Below, piece after piece: positions 1 to 10,389 of a stretch of 64,000 nt of DNA (the stretch's first letter is position 1; every line of letters begins with the position of its first letter). The notes below the pieces were generated by a model that had not been told where the DNA came from, did not search any database, and saw nothing but the letters and a program-made list of their open reading frames with translations. Position numbers and translations under genes: made by a program. The stretch is taken from NCBI GenBank assembly GCA_011009095.1, contig VTPC01090691.1, positions 11,499-75,498 on the forward strand, written 5' to 3'. The stretch is from Ignelater luminosus (taxonomy: Eukaryota; Arthropoda; Insecta; Coleoptera; Elateridae).

Positions 1-3000
1 TTTTTTGGAATGAATCTGTTACCTACTTCTGAATGTTACTGTAAATTTGAATTTCGTCGCAATTTGAAAATTGGCATGAGAAGATAATGACACGTTATTT
101 ACCACCCATCAAAAATTATCGTGCTGTTAGAAACATTGAGATCACGAATCAAAATAATCGAGCATTTAATTGAACTGGCTAGAGCATCTTCTATTCAAGA
201 TTTAAATTTCAAGTTAAAGATAAGAAACCAATAAATGTATTTAGAAGTTAGTCACCACAACGAATAACAAAGTAGTGATTAACCTTATAAATTCAATACA
301 TTAACTGTAGAAGTTTTAAAAAGCTTTGCTTTAATTGAATCCACGTATAACACTCAAAAGTTGGTATTCAAGAATTTAATTTTGCAATAACTGTAGTGCA
401 ATTCACTGAAAGAAGTTTCAACTTGTTTGTTATTCTGTTTTCTGAAAGTGCCCCGTATTTATCAAAGAAATTAAGAAAAAAGTAACGATTTTCCAACTTT
501 TAAAAAAGTTTTATCATTTATTTTCTCCTAATATTTTTGCTCGAGTTTTACTTTATCTTTTTCCTCCGCCAAAAACACACATTAATCTGTTCGAACCAAA
601 AAAAAAATAATTCTGCCAAGATTAATTAACAATGTCATAATTAACGACCTTAACATTCATTTCATTGTAAAGATTTGATATCATAAATCATAATTCAAAT
701 TGTAGTTTAGTCGAGGTATTATTTCTTTGAGTTAATTGATGATGTTTAGCATTGTTGATCGATTATATTTGGCATATTAAATAGTTTTTCTACTTTTTTC
801 TCGTAAAGGAAAATATTTATCTAAATCCATTTTCTTATTTATTTCATAGGAGATAATCCAGGAACAATTTAGATTTCCTAAACAGAATTAAGAATTATTC
901 AAAGTGACGTCTTCCTTATGTGGCTTATTATCCTCTACCCCAGAGGTTCTGGCTCGAATGCGAGGTGTATAATATTTTGTTCTGATCCCCCGCTGGTCGC
1001 CTTGAAGTGATAATATAGTTTTTACAGCACCTCGAGCAGTCTAGGAGTGGCAGGCTGTTGTACCAGCATTAAAATATTTAATTTCGATTTAATCGAGATT
1101 TTACATCAATAAAAAACGCATAAATTGTTTTGATATATGTGACTACGGTTAGTATGCCCGTACAAATGCCTGAAAGTATTTTTTATGGGTGTATTAACAT
1201 ATTTTAGATGTCATGTTACATTTATAATGGCATCCAAAAAGGTCGTGGGTATATTCATTCGAGAAAATTTGTTTAAAGAAAAAACTAGTTTGATATTACT
1301 GTTATTTTCTCTATATTTGGCTTACTTTGCAATATTATATTATCATGTTTGCAGTAGTATATGAGTTAGGTGTAAAAATTGAAAGTTACTCATCCTGAAT
1401 TGAAGCGAAGCACTGCTGGGAATTTGTTTCTTTTTGAAATTCCGCGGAAATCTTATTCACTTAAATGTTTCCTGCTTTTGCTGTAGGATCCGATTAAGTT
1501 TCTTATGACTAAAAGAAATATAAACAAATGTTTAATAGACTGCAAGAGTCAAAAGCAGCTAGAAATGTACAGGTTTTACAACATTATTAGTACACTTTTC
1601 AAGTTTCAAGAATTAAAATTGAGTTTAATAGCTCAATATCTTACGATCCTTATTTATTCATAGATACTATTCTATTGGACACGAAATATTTCAAAGCTCG
1701 TTATTGACTGAGAATATTTTTAATGTTGACACTTTCTCTTTTTGGTCTTCAGAGGTATCAGCTTTTTCCCTATGTTAGTAGTGCCCAGAATCCAGATGTA
1801 TATATTTCTGTGGAATTATCAGTAGGTTAAGTCTTTTCAAACTTAAAGTTCTCTTCCTTGTTTCTTGATGTTTATTTGTAAATTGATTTTTACAATTAAA
1901 AACTTGAAATGAATAAAATGATGTTTTCCTTTTCTGTTGCTCGTTATTTTTATTGTTCTTTTTTGATTTTTTTGATCAGGTTACACATAATCTTATTTTA
2001 ATTATGCCCTAGGTTTCTTCTATTATTTTTGTTTCTCACATAGACTCTGTTTTTGCCCTGTAGATTAGATATATTGTAGATTATTCAATTTTCCATTAAC
2101 CATTCATGCCTACCATTTTCCTCTTTTTTTGTTGTGTAGAAGTATTTCACAAAAACGTCACGTTATATATTTATGTATATATTGCTGTGGTTTTTGGACG
2201 ACTGACAAAACTGAGTAAAATTATGAAAAATCAAAAAGTTGTGAAAATTTAACATAAATGGAAAGTTTTACGTTAATTTTGATCAGCACTGTTTTTTTCA
2301 AATTTATTTTAGGATAAAATTCAAATTTTACCCTATCATATTAATTGTGTAATTTTTGAAAAAAGACTATAAAATTATGTAACTGATCAACTTATTACTT
2401 CACAATAATACTATAAAATTGTTTGTGTTTTAGTAACATTGAAAGTAAAGCAACAGAATTATGCAGAATCTTATTTGAACGCGCAAAGAAAGAAAATACC
2501 ATGTGCTGGTGATAATAAGCTTTCAGTATAAGTACATAGAAAAAGATATCATAGACAATCATGTCAGTATTTTATGAAACTTTCAGACAAAATTTTTCTA
2601 TTTTCGTTTAGTGTCGGATTGCTAATCGTTGGTAAACAATTTTTTTTGAATATAAAATAATTATTTATTTAATTAACTTTAATCAATAATTGTGACAGTT
2701 AATATTTTTTTCGTATGAACAGTAGTGATAGTTACTTAGACAGAATTTTTAACTTTTCATTGTAATTATTTTGTAAAGAAAAGGGGAATTTATCTTAAAT
2801 CTAAAAATTTTCTTTACTCTTTCATGTTAAAAAAATTATAAAAATCAAACGAATCACTTAATATTAACAGTTCAGTTGGCAGACCATCCAAATCTCTGAG
2901 TTTTAAGAATCAGAGTTATAATAATGAACAGAAACTTACATTTTTTTCTTGAGACATTCTAAATAAGTTCTATTGTAGTTATAACCTTTATTTTGCTTTT

Positions 3001-3120
3001 TGACATGCACACCACCACAATATCTGTATATAATTATGTTTCTTATGATCTTCCTGTTGAAATAAAATTCACTTCACTTTTATTTCGTTTATTAAATTTG
3101 TTCTAATTTATTTAATAATA
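1..3120. other. AT-rich non-coding stretch
   Basis: No reading frame of convincing composition and no recognisable transposon protein was seen on either strand. The stretch is rich in A/T homopolymers. One locally GC-richer patch at about 905-1080 is discussed in the findings as a weak SINE candidate. Confidence 0.6.
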
Positions 3121-3259
3121 ATAAATTTATTTGTATGAAAAAGCAGACGAGGAAGACAATGCAAACGATTTCAAAAAATTTGAAAATGAAAGAAAACACA
3201 TATGGGAACATGGCATTGAAACAAGAAAGCTTAAAGAAATAGTAAGCAAAGTAAAATAG

Positions 3260-3910
3260 TATAATATAGACATCATAGCACTACAGGAAATCAAACAGCT
3301 AGAGTCAGACATAATAGAGATAACTAGTCGGTATAACATTTTTCAAAATCGGAGGCAAAGATGCTATTAACTAGTTTTATGATTCAGTAAAATTTGAAGG
3401 GAAAAGTGATTTAAATATTTAAATCAATATCAAATACACTATGCTCTTTAAGGCTAAAAGGGAAACACGAAACATAAGTATAATAAATATGCATGCACCG
3501 ACGGAAAATGCAGAACAAGATAAGGACGAACTCTATGGGCAATTAAGAAATGAATATCAAGTGAAGGGTTGCCCAAATATGATCTGAAAATAACAATAGG
3601 GGATTGTAACTCAAAAGTGGGGAAAGAAGATATATATAAAGAGTTGGCAAAGAAAACAGCAAGCTTGAACAGTCAAAGATAACGGACAAAGAATAATAAG
3701 CTTTGCGATGTAAAGGAGGCTGGTTATAGCAAGCATGCAGTTAAGGAAGAAGGAAATATATAAGCGAACATGAACATCGCCTGCTAAGAAAACTATAAAT
3801 CAGACTGATCATGTTTTTGTAGAAAGGATCAGACGTGTGAATTTTATAACAAGAGTAAAAAGCATGAGAGGAGCAGAGTGTAACTCCGATCACTATTTAG
3901 TAAAAATTAC
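3260..3910 (+). pseudogene. LINE A endonuclease domain remnant
   Basis: In shifting frames the strand reads pieces typical of an APE-like endonuclease: IIALQEIK near 3270 (LQE motif), INMHAPTE near 3485, GDCNSKVGKE near 3600 (the GDFN-like motif), TDHVFVERI near 3805 and SDHYLVKI near 3885 (the terminal SDH motif carrying the catalytic His). The order and spacing agree with a LINE endonuclease that nicks target DNA to prime reverse transcription. Stop codons such as the one near 3368 and several frame changes show it is inactive. Confidence 0.75.
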
Positions 3911-4042
3911 ATGTGCAAAGGAATTGGAAGAGGAAAATAACACAAAATAAGTGCACCGCAGATAAAACAGTTTAATTCTGACCGGCTAAAAGATACAAGC
4001 ATACAAAATAGGTACAAAAAGGAAATAAATGAAAGACTAAAT

Positions 4043-4354
4043 ATGAGCGACAAAGAAAAGTGGACAGAAGAAAAATGGGAACAAATAAAAACAGCAATAA
4101 TAAAATCAAATAAAGCGGTGCTAGTAAACGGCAATAAGGAAAGCAGAGCAAAGGAATGGTTTAATAATGAATGTAGAGAAATAGCAGAATCCATAAGGAA
4201 AATAAAACAAATTATTCCAACGGAAAAGACAGAACGTAACACGCAACAATACAGGGAATTAAGAAAAGTAATGAAAAGAAAATGCAGGAATAAGAAGAGG
4301 CAGTACAATAAAGATAAAATAAAAAGCAATGAAGAAAAATTTAAAAAAAAATAA
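4043..4354 (+). pseudogene. LINE A linker between endonuclease and RT
   Basis: This open stretch of 103 codons encodes a very basic, Lys/Glu-rich, presumably helical segment with the phrase AKEWFNNECREIAESIRK. It matches the linker that follows the endonuclease in insect LINE polyproteins (pattern WFDxECxxAxxxRxxA). It sits directly between the SDH motif upstream and the RT motifs downstream. A stop at 4352-4354 separates it from the RT. It is not a separate gene; its length only reflects a gap between disabling mutations. Confidence 0.7.
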
Positions 4355-4619
4355 AATAAAGAAACAAAAAGAATGGAAAGAGAATGTTGCAGATATAGTG
4401 CATATACAAACAACGAAGAGGGAAACTTAATCGGTAAGCCAATAAGAACAATGGAAAGGTGAAGAAAGTTTTTCGAAAAGTTATTAAACGGAGATGAACA
4501 GAAAGATCGCGAGGAAAATCAGGAGATAATGAGAATAGAAACCGCAACAAAAGAAGAAGCTATGGATGTAATGAAAAAAAACAGAAAAGTAATAAAAGCC
4601 CAGCAATAACAGAGATAAT

Positions 4620-5470
4620 AAAAGAAATAATAAAAATGGGCTGAGAGACATTACAAGGCCAAATATATGAGCTCATAAAAAATAGTTGGGAGAAAGAGCA
4701 AATCTCTCAAGACTGGTGCAAAGCAAGGATATGCCCGATACATAAGAAAGGCGATAAGATGGAATGCAAGAATTACAGAGGGATTGCTCTATTCGAAGCG
4801 TGCTGTAAGATAATGGTAGAATGTATACGATAAAGACTAAGTGAGTATGCAGAGAATGTGGTGGGGGAATACCAAGCGGACTTCCAAAGAACAGGAGAGT
4901 AACAAACCAAATCCAAACCACCTGCTATTAGCATAAAATCAACTTGTACACACTTCATATAGATTTCAAGCAGGCCTATGATACAATAAAAAGGCAGTAA
5001 ATGTAACTGATTGCTGGGAATGCTAGACAAGTTGATCAGACTGATAAAAATGAAATAACAAAAAATAAAGTAATTTGGAAGGGACATAAATCAGAAGATT
5101 TCGAGATATAACAAGGACCTTAGACAAGGCGACCCACTGTCCACGCCGCTCTTTAACCCGGTATTAAACACAATAATAAGAAAAAGTCAGATCAAAACTA
5201 AAGATACAATATATTGTAACGACCACCAATGTATAGTCTTCGCAGACCATCTTGCAGTGATAACAAAGGGAAAGAGAGAACTTCAAAAAATGACAGAGCG
5301 TTTAGCAAGGGAAGCTCGAAAATTTAGACTGGAAATCAATCAAGAAAAGACAAAGTATATGCTAATGGGTAACACTCAACAAGAAGATGAACGATATATA
5401 ACAATACAAACACAGGAATATGCGTATACATTTCAAATAGTTAAGGATTTTACTTTGGGATTGAAATAGA
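4620..5470 (+). pseudogene. LINE A reverse transcriptase remnant
   Basis: Recognisable RT blocks occur in order: a DWCKARICPIHKKGDKMECKNYRGIAL-like stretch near 4711-4790 (RT blocks 0-1; only part is open in one frame), GEYQADFQ near 4864, LRQGDPLSTPLFN near 5120, and FADHLAVI near 5240 where the catalytic FADD box has His in place of the second Asp. The last part, from 5257, stays open for 70 codons and reads KFRLEINQEKTKYMLMG, the usual motif after the active site. The lost Asp alone would abolish polymerase activity. Confidence 0.8.
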
Positions 5471-5607
5471 AGAAAAAAACACGAAGAACAAGAAATAAAA
5501 GCAAGAATTAAGAAAAGAAACCGGAAATGTGGAGCGCTACGAACATTGTTAAAATTCAAATTTGTGCCACAAAGAACAAAAATAAGAATATATACAGCGG
5601 TTATTAG

Positions 5608-5751
5608 ATTCGTTCCTTTACCTCTTCCGCGCTAAGTAATATGCCCTCGCCAACTTTCAATTGTTTGCCAGTTCCCTTTCCCCAGTTTTAACTCCACCTT
5701 CGCGCAGCACCATGGTCATGAGTGTTTGCGAGATCTCTACGTACGCATATC
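5608..5751 (+). other. C-rich insertion replacing part of LINE A
   Basis: LINE A homology runs up to RIYTAVIR at about 5606 and resumes at LLEHWERKSLKTIW from about 5758. The roughly 140 bases between them are C-rich and pyrimidine-biased, unlike the flanks, and do not encode the expected short LINE segment. The source is unknown; it may be a small insertion with accompanying deletion. Boundaries are approximate. Confidence 0.45.
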
Positions 5752-6110
5752 GAAAATGGAGCTCTTAGAGCACTGGGAAAGAAAATCTTTGAAAACAATA
5801 TGGAGGAATAAAAACGAAGAATGGATTACGAAGACGAACAAACAAAGAAGTAGAAAATTTATATAAAAAAAAATCACAACAGATATCAACGCCCAGAAAA
5901 TAAGGTGGCTATGTCATGTCGAAAGAATGAAGAATCAAAGAATACGAAGATGGTGTTATATAGAAAACCAATAAAAAAGAAGAAAAGGAAGGCCTTCAAA
6001 AAGGTGGATAGACCTTCGGAAGCTAAATAATAAAAACTGGAAAAACAAAACAAAAAATAGAAAGAAATGGAGAGAAGTAATGAAAAAATGTATGCAGGAG
6101 TTATAATGTT
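5752..6110 (+). pseudogene. LINE A C-terminal tail
   Basis: The frame reads KIRWLCHVERMKNQRIRRW followed by a Lys/Arg stretch with KGRPSKRWIDLRKL. This is the RWLGHVxRMxxxR...GRPxxRW signature found at the C terminus of many insect LINE polyproteins. It confirms element identity and orientation. A stop and short frame changes interrupt it; the last stop lies near 6105, followed by the A/T-rich 3' end. Confidence 0.75.
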
Positions 6111-6414
6111 ATTTGACTTTATAAAATTTAGTGCATTAGTATTTTAAACCTTGGCCTACAAGGACTGCAAAGCTATTAAAGAAATAAATAAATTTATTGG
6201 TTGCTTGAGATTTTATAATAAAATTAGTTTGAATGTTACAAGTCTAAAACATAAAGAACATTAAACATTTTCTTTCTGAATTGTACATTTATGTCTTCGG
6301 TTAATTAACAAACAATTACTTTTACTTTCTATAGAAAATTGTTAAAGACAAATTAATGTAGAAAACAAATTAAGCGGGTGTCAGGTGGAAAGTGCACGGA
6401 GACGACTGACGTAA

Positions 6415-6428
6415 TTTTTCCCTCCTTT
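6415..6428 (-). promoter_or_regulatory. Candidate polypurine tract
   Basis: On the minus strand the sequence reads AAAGGAGGGAAAAA immediately after the env-like frame, where plus-strand priming of an LTR element is expected. The bases that follow would start the 3' LTR, but no matching 5' LTR is present for confirmation. Confidence 0.35.
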
Positions 6429-6440
6429 AACACTGAAAGT

Positions 6441-7190
6441 CTACATTCGATGTTGAATACAAAGCGGGAGCCGGTGGGCCGGTAAGGGTTTGAGGTTCCA
6501 TGTCTGGATGTGGATCTTTGGTCTTGGTGTTGGTTTGCAAAATAAGGTGTAGAGTCGAGCTCGAAATTTAATTGCTAGAAAACTTACAAAGATTGTGATA
6601 GTTACGAGAATGCTAGTGAATGAATGATGAGTAAAGTGAGGTGCTGCGCTGGTTGCAGATGAATTGACCAATCTGCCATGTGGATTACCTGCAGGAGTCT
6701 CGTATGTGTTTTAGGTTGAGGGGTACCTCGTGATATGCGTCCAAGAGTTGTGGAAGGAAGCGAGGTAGATCTGTCTCAGAGGTAGGATGATGACACAGTA
6801 AGTGGAGCCTAATACGTTTGTCCCCTTAATTGATCGTTGCATAACATGGCTATGACAATCTTCTATTCTGTCTTGTCCATTCTTGAATGCTGTTAGTAGT
6901 TGATGGTTGCCTAGTTGTACGGAGATTTCGTAGTTGTTGGAGAATTTAGAAGTAGTTCATCGACAAAGGGATTGCAGGGTGCAGTTATCCAGTAGTTGTG
7001 TTCTCTCAGCCTAGCTGTTCCTGGAAATAGCCGTTACTGGTTATGGGAACGAGTTGAAAGACCAGGTTGTGGATCGGGAAGATCCAGAGGAGTGGGTTTC
7101 TGTAAAGGAAATGAATTTCTTAATGGTTTGACTTCCTTTACATACGTAGGTGGTAAAGGTTTAATTGTTTTGGGTTACGCCTGTTAATTT
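6441..7190 (-). pseudogene. env: Gypsy element: env-like C-terminal remnant
   Basis: Downstream of integrase on the minus strand, one frame from about 6960 to 6441 encodes a segment with the general pattern of an insect errantivirus envelope C-terminal half, ending with a hydrophobic membrane-spanning stretch (residues about 20-35 of the open frame 6441-6671) and a short basic tail. A stop near 6727 and shifts further upstream interrupt it. Position after pol supports the call. The N-terminal surface part is not recognisable. Env presence would place the element among errantiviruses rather than plain gypsy retrotransposons. Confidence 0.5.
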
Positions 7191-7379
7191 ACTGCTGTTA
7201 CAGTAATTTTCTCAAAAGGGGGTCAGTCTTACAAGGTCTATTTCTCTCTAGCAGAACTTTTTGGTTTTCTAAATTATGAAGGTTTTGCCGTTCGGCGTTT
7301 GTTTTGTCTAACAATGTTTGCATCCTTTTTCGATTCGTTCTGTATACCGCATCGTAGCAAGGGGAGAGTTCTTGTATGC

Positions 7380-8300
7380 GTTTTTAGTTATTTCGTTCGT
7401 ATATAGTCAAAGTCTAGGTCTAAGTTAGGAAGTCGTTCGTAAGAGCCGTATACTAGATGGAAAGGTGAGTATCTTGTAGATGAATAAATGGATTGGTTGT
7501 AGATTAAAACAGCTGCAGTCATTAAATTTTAGGCTTGAAGGTTTGCAATTTTTCTGTGATAGTGGAGTGAACTCTTTTAACGGGGGAATTAGAACTAGAA
7601 TTGTTTACTATGGTGAAATAAAGTTCTACTTTATTTAATCTGCAGAATTCCTTGAAAGTGTTGTTTTGAAACTCTTTGCCCTCGTCAGAAACGGTTTTCT
7701 GGGGAATGTTATACGGCAGAGGTAATGGCGGAGCTTGCTCAAGACGGTTAATTCTGTGCAGTCTTTGATGTAGCATGCTTGGCCATATTGTGAAAATAAG
7801 CCCATGATTGTAAAAAATGTTGAATTAGAAAATGAAAGTGTGCCCATGTGAATTATTTGGAAAGATCTTTGTGCTAGAAGGGGTCCATACATTTTTAAGC
7901 GATTAGGATGTCTCTCATATTTTGATTGTAGTCTGCATTTATTAATGATTTTGGTAAGGTTTTGTTTCCTGCTTGACCGAAAATATTTATTTTTTGAATT
8001 AATTGTGACGAGGGTTTTTTGCGTTTCCTTGTTAGTTTCATCCTCGCAATGCCCACTTATTGCAAATGAAAAGTTTTACTGAATAATTAAGAATTGTCTT
8101 ACAGAAATCTGTAAGGTGTTTTCGAATATTTTTCTCTCTGGAATAAATTCCGTAAGTGTTGCTTGCTTTAGTGATTTTTTAACGTTTGTTTTAAATCTTC
8201 TTGAATGAAATTTTCTCTAATACATAAATTGTAGAAGAGTACAACGATATTGTTCTCCAATGTTAAGAATAATGTGAAGATTGCTCGGAAATGGGAATTA
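7380..8300 (-). pseudogene. pol: Gypsy element: integrase
   Basis: The catalytic core and part of the C-terminal region are recognisable (7522-7892 and on to about 7380, where [18 protein letters not shown] is read). The N-terminal zinc-binding region (about 7900-8070) is scrambled. In the core, the first catalytic Asp position reads Gly, the second Asp (in VSDEGKEF) is kept, and the Glu position after NSPV reads Lys. Two of three catalytic residues are therefore lost. In the family this enzyme joins the cDNA to host DNA. Confidence 0.8.
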
Positions 8301-8479
8301 CTGTACCGCTGTCTTCGTCAGTTGAATGAATAGTTTCTAGGTTTTTTCTTGGTGGATTCTCTCAATCACCGAGTCTGCCTGAAAGGTCAATTATTTGTCG
8401 AACGTCATCGTCGGAAATGTTGGGAATATCTTCGCAATTTGGGATTATAAAGGCGTCATCTTCGTGATTGTTGATCTCG

Positions 8480-8797
8480 ATTCGTGAACTTTGTTCCCTT
8501 TACCTTTTTTTTTGTTAACTGCAGTAAAGTTAAATCCTTGTAATTTTAATTTCCACCGAATCTGTCGTTTGGTTCTTAGAGAATTATGATCGGTTTTTAT
8601 TACAAATTTCTGTTCGAACAAGTATGGTCGAAAGTATTTTCTTAAGTTTAGAATTGTTAATAATTCTTTTTCTATTGCAAAAACGTTGTATTTCGTTGAG
8701 TTGTGGGTTCGAGAGTAATAGGCTATGGGTCTGTTGGATTGAGAAAGGATCTCACCTATTGCAACATTTGAGGCATCTGTTGTTAATGAGAAAGATT
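8480..8797 (-). pseudogene. pol: Gypsy element: RNase H
   Basis: Directly after the RT the frame reads LTTDASNVAIGEIL, then RPIAYYSR, EKELL and TDHNSL, the landmark motifs of the Ty3/gypsy RNase H, including the first catalytic Asp (TDAS), the Glu (EKEL) and the later Asp (TDHN). The domain removes the RNA strand during reverse transcription. The catalytic residues appear present, but the domain has no ATG and sits in a broken polyprotein. Confidence 0.8.
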
Positions 8798-9850
8798 TTA
8801 AAAATCAGGATATACCCCAATAAGGGCGTTGGTTAAGACTTCTTTGCATAGTTCAATGACTGAAATGTAATCAAGGTCTATATAATTAATTTTGGAACCT
8901 TTGCGTAGGTATTTCGTAAAGGGTGAAACAACATTTGCAAAATTTGAGATAAAGCGTCTGTAGTAGCCAATAAGGCCTAAGAAAGATTTAATCTCTTTGG
9001 TCGTTTTGGGGATAGGGTAGTTTTGAACAGCTTCTATTTTTGAAGGATTTGGATTAACGCCATTCGGTTTGATGATGTGTCCTAGGAAGGCTACGTCCTT
9101 TTGGAGAAATCCGGATTTATCTAGCTGGACATTGAGATTAAAGTGACGAAATTTTTCAAAAATTAATTTCAAATGTTTGTGTGTTCCTGGGGTAATTTAG
9201 AGAAGACTACAACGTCATTCATGTTGACAAGGCAGAATGCATGCAAGTACTCTTTCAAGACATTGTCCATAACGCGTTGGAACGTACGCGGTGAATTTTT
9301 GAGACCGAATGGGATTCGGACATATATAATGTCCGTTGTTGACTATGAATGCGGTTTCTTCAATTAAATAGGGGTAGATTTTAATCTGGTAAAACCCTTG
9401 GGCCAAATCTAAGGTTGAATAGTAGGAAGATTTTCCTAAACTGTCCAGAGTTTTCTCAATTCTAGGGAGATGGTATGTGTCATCTATCGTCTTGTCATTT
9501 AACCTTCTATAGTCAAATTTCCGCTTTCCTGAGGCATTTAACTTTTTTGGCACGATCCACACAAGAGCGCTATACGGGGAGATAGATGTGGTGATAATGT
9601 TGTCGGCTAACAATTTCTGGATCTGATTTTGAATCTCCCTTTTTATGCTGTGGGGATGTTTGTAGCTTTTGATATAGACCGGTTGGTTATTCCTAGTTGA
9701 GATTTCTTGCTTGACTGCATTGGTGAAAGGTAGGTCGCAGTTCTCATTACAAAAATTTTATTAAAACGTTTACAGATTTTGATTAGTTCTTTAGTCTCCT
9801 CTTGGTTGAAGTGGTGAATTTGAATAAGCTGAGAGATGTTTTATTGCTTT
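8798..9850 (-). pseudogene. pol: Gypsy element: reverse transcriptase
   Basis: Two blocks (9215-9613 and 8798-9172) carry classic Ty3/gypsy RT features: the YSALVWIVPKK block, DYRRLN, the TLDLAQGFYQI block with the first catalytic Asp, and downstream HIIKPNGV and FLGLIGYYRRFI. The active-site box near 9205-9230 falls between the two open stretches and reads NMND, so one of the paired catalytic Asp residues and the aromatic residue are replaced. The family copies element RNA into DNA; this copy could not. Several frame changes are present, one of them inside the active-site region. Confidence 0.85.
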
Positions 9851-9946
9851 TGAGAAATAAAATCTTGTGGTTGTAGAACCTCTTCGTTTACTAGGGGGAT
9901 GACGTCGATCCTTTCGGTAAAATTGACTTTAGTAGAAACGGGGTAT

Positions 9947-10360
9947 TCAAGGGGTAACGGTACAGTATCCATCGAGTGCGATAGCGATACATTCTGGAAT
10001 AGTGGTGGTAGAACAGAGCGAAGTTTCGGGAAGAATAATTTCGCCATTTTCTATGGTGATTGGAATTGTAATGGAGTTTATTGCTGTGGATTTCAGTGGC
10101 TTGATTTGTCTTGAGGTGTAAGTGAAGAAAAAGGGAATGATGATGTTATTGATTTCTAGTGTGTTCGATTGATAGTCAATCTTTGCGTTTAATCTTGCAA
10201 AATCCTCACTTTCAATTAAAGTGTCAAAGTTTGAATGCCAGTTAATTACGTGCATGCCAATCAGAAATGTCTAAGTCTTCAAATAATGGAAGACAAATGT
10301 TGTCGTCAGCTTGAATTTGTTTGCCCAGACTACTAACAACAAAAAGGGTACGCTTAAGAA
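9947..10360 (-). pseudogene. Gypsy element: protease-region remnant
   Basis: An open stretch of 102 codons (9947-10255), preceded by related sequence in another frame up to about 10360, has the hydrophobic pattern of an errantivirus protease and the segment between protease and RT. The catalytic Asp-Thr/Ser-Gly box was not found with confidence. Identification rests on position directly upstream of the RT and on the general pattern, so the domain label is tentative. Confidence 0.5.
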
Positions 10361-10389
10361 ACACTTATACGGTTCTAACAAACCTAGGA

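Larger units (their letters stand above)
3130..6190 (+). mobile_element. Decayed non-LTR retrotransposon (LINE A)
   Basis: This is a full-length-like but broken LINE: an apurinic endonuclease-like region, a linker, reverse transcriptase and a basic C-terminal tail follow each other on the plus strand. It ends near 6185 in an A/T-rich tail resembling AAATAAATAAATTTA, as expected for a LINE 3' end. Many stops and frameshifts interrupt it, so it is an old copy. The domain set matches the endonuclease-reverse-transcriptase LINEs (RTE/Jockey-like) often annotated in insects as craniofacial-development-protein-2-like. The exact clade cannot be fixed by eye. Start and end are approximate. Confidence 0.85.

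Noticed and set aside
3907..4413. 168-codon minus-strand frame, hydrophobic
   Set aside because: It is antisense to the Lys-rich linker of LINE A; the hydrophobicity is the mirror of A-rich codons.
4341..5087. Minus-strand frames at 4341-4550, 4673-4921, 4773-5087
   Set aside because: Antisense shadows of the LINE A RT region without family motifs.
8624..8836. Plus-strand 70-codon frame
   Set aside because: Opposite strand of the gypsy RNase H/RT, whose motifs are clear on the minus strand.
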